Source of the DNA: Acidobacteriota bacterium
GTDB lineage: Bacteria; Acidobacteriota; Terriglobia; Terriglobales; Acidobacteriaceae
Direction of reading: 5' to 3'
DNA: 6,265 nt
Assembly (NCBI GenBank): GCA_028873155.1
Contig: JAGWML010000180.1
Coordinates: 1-6,265 of the forward strand
In this document: positions 5,646-6,265 of the stretch, in pieces
Layout of the letters: every line of letters starts with the position of its first letter
How positions within the stretch are numbered: the first letter of the stretch is position 1
The notes under the pieces: generated by a model
Database searches by the model: none
Seen by the model: the letters and a program-made list of their open reading frames with translations, nothing else
Told to the model about the DNA's origin: nothing
Program-made: the position numbers and the translations under genes

Positions 5646-6071
5646 TTACGCCGTCACGACCGCCATTTCATGGAAGGTCGGTTTCAGAATGCGCAGCTCG
5701 ATTCGACCCTCGCCGTGCGCCTGATCGCAGTACACCGCGCAGGTGCACTCCCATACGGAGTTCTCGCTGGCCGGCAAATTTCGGCGGCGAGCCGTCTGCA
5801 ACGTCTGCAGGAGCGCGGGTGAAGGAGCGACGACCCCACAGTTTGGACCGGACTCTCCCGTCATGAGTTCCAGCGCCTGGTCCAGGCTGTTCTTCCGATT
5901 GCCGCCAACGCAGACGCGGATGATATCGGTCGACCCAAAAATATCGAGGTGCTGCCAAACCGCATCGCGCGCGCCGGCCGCAAGACCCTCGAGAGACCCT
6001 CTCGTGAACCGGGCGTCGAGATCGTACTTGTGAACAAGTACTCCCGGCACAATCTGCTGAAATTCATTCAC
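5646..6071 (-). CDS. Hypothetical protein, 141 residues, Cys-rich near the C-terminus
   Basis: I do not recognise this family. The protein opens VNEFQQIVPGVLVHKYDLDA and has a helix with DAVWQHLDIFG at 36-46, a strand IIRVCVGGN at 50-58, and NCGVVAPSP at 77-85. Near the end WECTCAVYC carries Cys109, Cys111 and Cys115, followed by strands IELRIL and FHEMAVV. The cysteines could bind a metal but do not form a complete zinc-finger pattern. There is no signal peptide or membrane segment. The GTG at 6071-6069 is chosen because GGGGGAGG lies 6 bases upstream; an in-frame ATG at 6107 has no comparable site. The start overlaps the end of the upstream gene by 8 bases, so the two are probably co-translated. 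It converges with the Rmf-like gene. Confidence 0.7.
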   Translation of the reverse strand: MNEFQQIVPGVLVHKYDLDARFTRGSLEGLAAGARDAVWQHLDIFGSTDIIRVCVGGNRKNSLDQALELMTGESGPNCGVVAPSPALLQTLQTARRRNLPASENSVWECTCAVYCDQAHGEGRIELRILKPTFHEMAVVTA

Positions 6072-6265
6072 AGCTTGCCTCCCCCGATGACAGGGCCCTG
6101 ACTCCATAGTCCTGTTGGTCCCCCTCGGGAATGCGCAGCGACTGCGCCGCCCGACGCTGTTCCAGAGTCAGCCCGTTCATCCATCGGCGAATTGGCATCT
6201 CCCGCAGAAACTCGGCCGGCGTGAGGATCGCCTGCATGTCTTCGAGGATGTGAACCTCGGCCACG
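6064..6265 (-). CDS. C-terminal part of a hypothetical protein (runs off the right edge)
   Basis: Only the last 66 residues are visible and the frame is open to the window edge, so the true start is probably outside. The segment contains HILEDMQAILTPAEFLREMP, then RRWMNGLTLEQRRAAQSLRI, which look helical, and an acidic, Ser-rich tail ending GEASCE. I recognise no family. The stop overlaps the GTG of the following gene by 8 bases, so both belong to one transcription unit. A GTG at 6264 could be a start, but no upstream sequence is available to test for a ribosome binding site. Confidence 0.6.
   Translation of the reverse strand, partial: VAEVHILEDMQAILTPAEFLREMPIRRWMNGLTLEQRRAAQSLRIPEGDQQDYGVRALSSGEASCE
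6078..6085 (-). promoter_or_regulatory. Ribosome binding site of the 141-residue hypothetical gene
   Basis: On the minus strand GGGGGAGG stands 6 bases before the GTG at 6071-6069. It lies inside the last codons of the upstream gene, consistent with translational coupling. Confidence 0.65.

Noticed and set aside
5247..5822. Plus-strand open frame of 191 codons overlapping the Rmf-like gene
   Set aside because: It is out of frame with the repeat-containing protein, Arg/Pro-rich, and continues antisense into the next gene.

Overview
The window is a GC-rich (roughly 58-60% by eye), densely packed bacterial accessory region. There are no rRNA, tRNA or CRISPR features. Strong AGGAGG-type ribosome binding sites precede most starts. 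The gene families (MoxR-type AAA+ ATPase, VWA/metallopeptidase protein, Rmf-like small protein, PP-loop remnant, many orphans) are those of plasmids, integrative elements or prophages in soil-type bacteria such as Proteobacteria or Acidobacteriota. The sequence does not fix the taxon; this placement is inference.

Left block (positions 1-4086, all minus strand, transcribed right to left). The order is a small protein with a papain-like Cys/His/Asp arrangement (3658-4086), a MoxR/CobS-type AAA+ ATPase (2572-3582), a 310-residue protein of the kind seen beside such ATPases (1643-2575), a protein joining an HEXXH metallopeptidase-like domain to a VWA/MIDAS domain (432-1646), and an RNase HI (start at 329, running off the left edge). 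The ATPase, middle protein and VWA genes are joined by ATGA stop-start overlaps, so they are very likely translated in fixed proportion and work as one AAA+/VWA remodelling machine. Its target is unknown.

Middle and right block (4087-6265). A divergent spacer of 225 bases with a 7-bp GC-rich inverted repeat separates the left operon from a plus-strand orphan gene (4312-4986). Next comes a broken minus-strand 5' remnant of a PP-loop/PAPS-reductase-like gene (about 5022-5195), with short direct and inverted repeats at its break. It is followed by a plus-strand 112-residue protein made of two Rmf/CrpP-like repeats (5276-5614). On the minus strand, converging on this gene, is a pair of overlapping unknown genes (5646-6071, and 6064 to beyond the right edge).

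The most interesting items are the ATPase/VWA-metallopeptidase cassette with its leading protease-like gene, the internally duplicated Rmf-like protein, and the truncated PP-loop gene.
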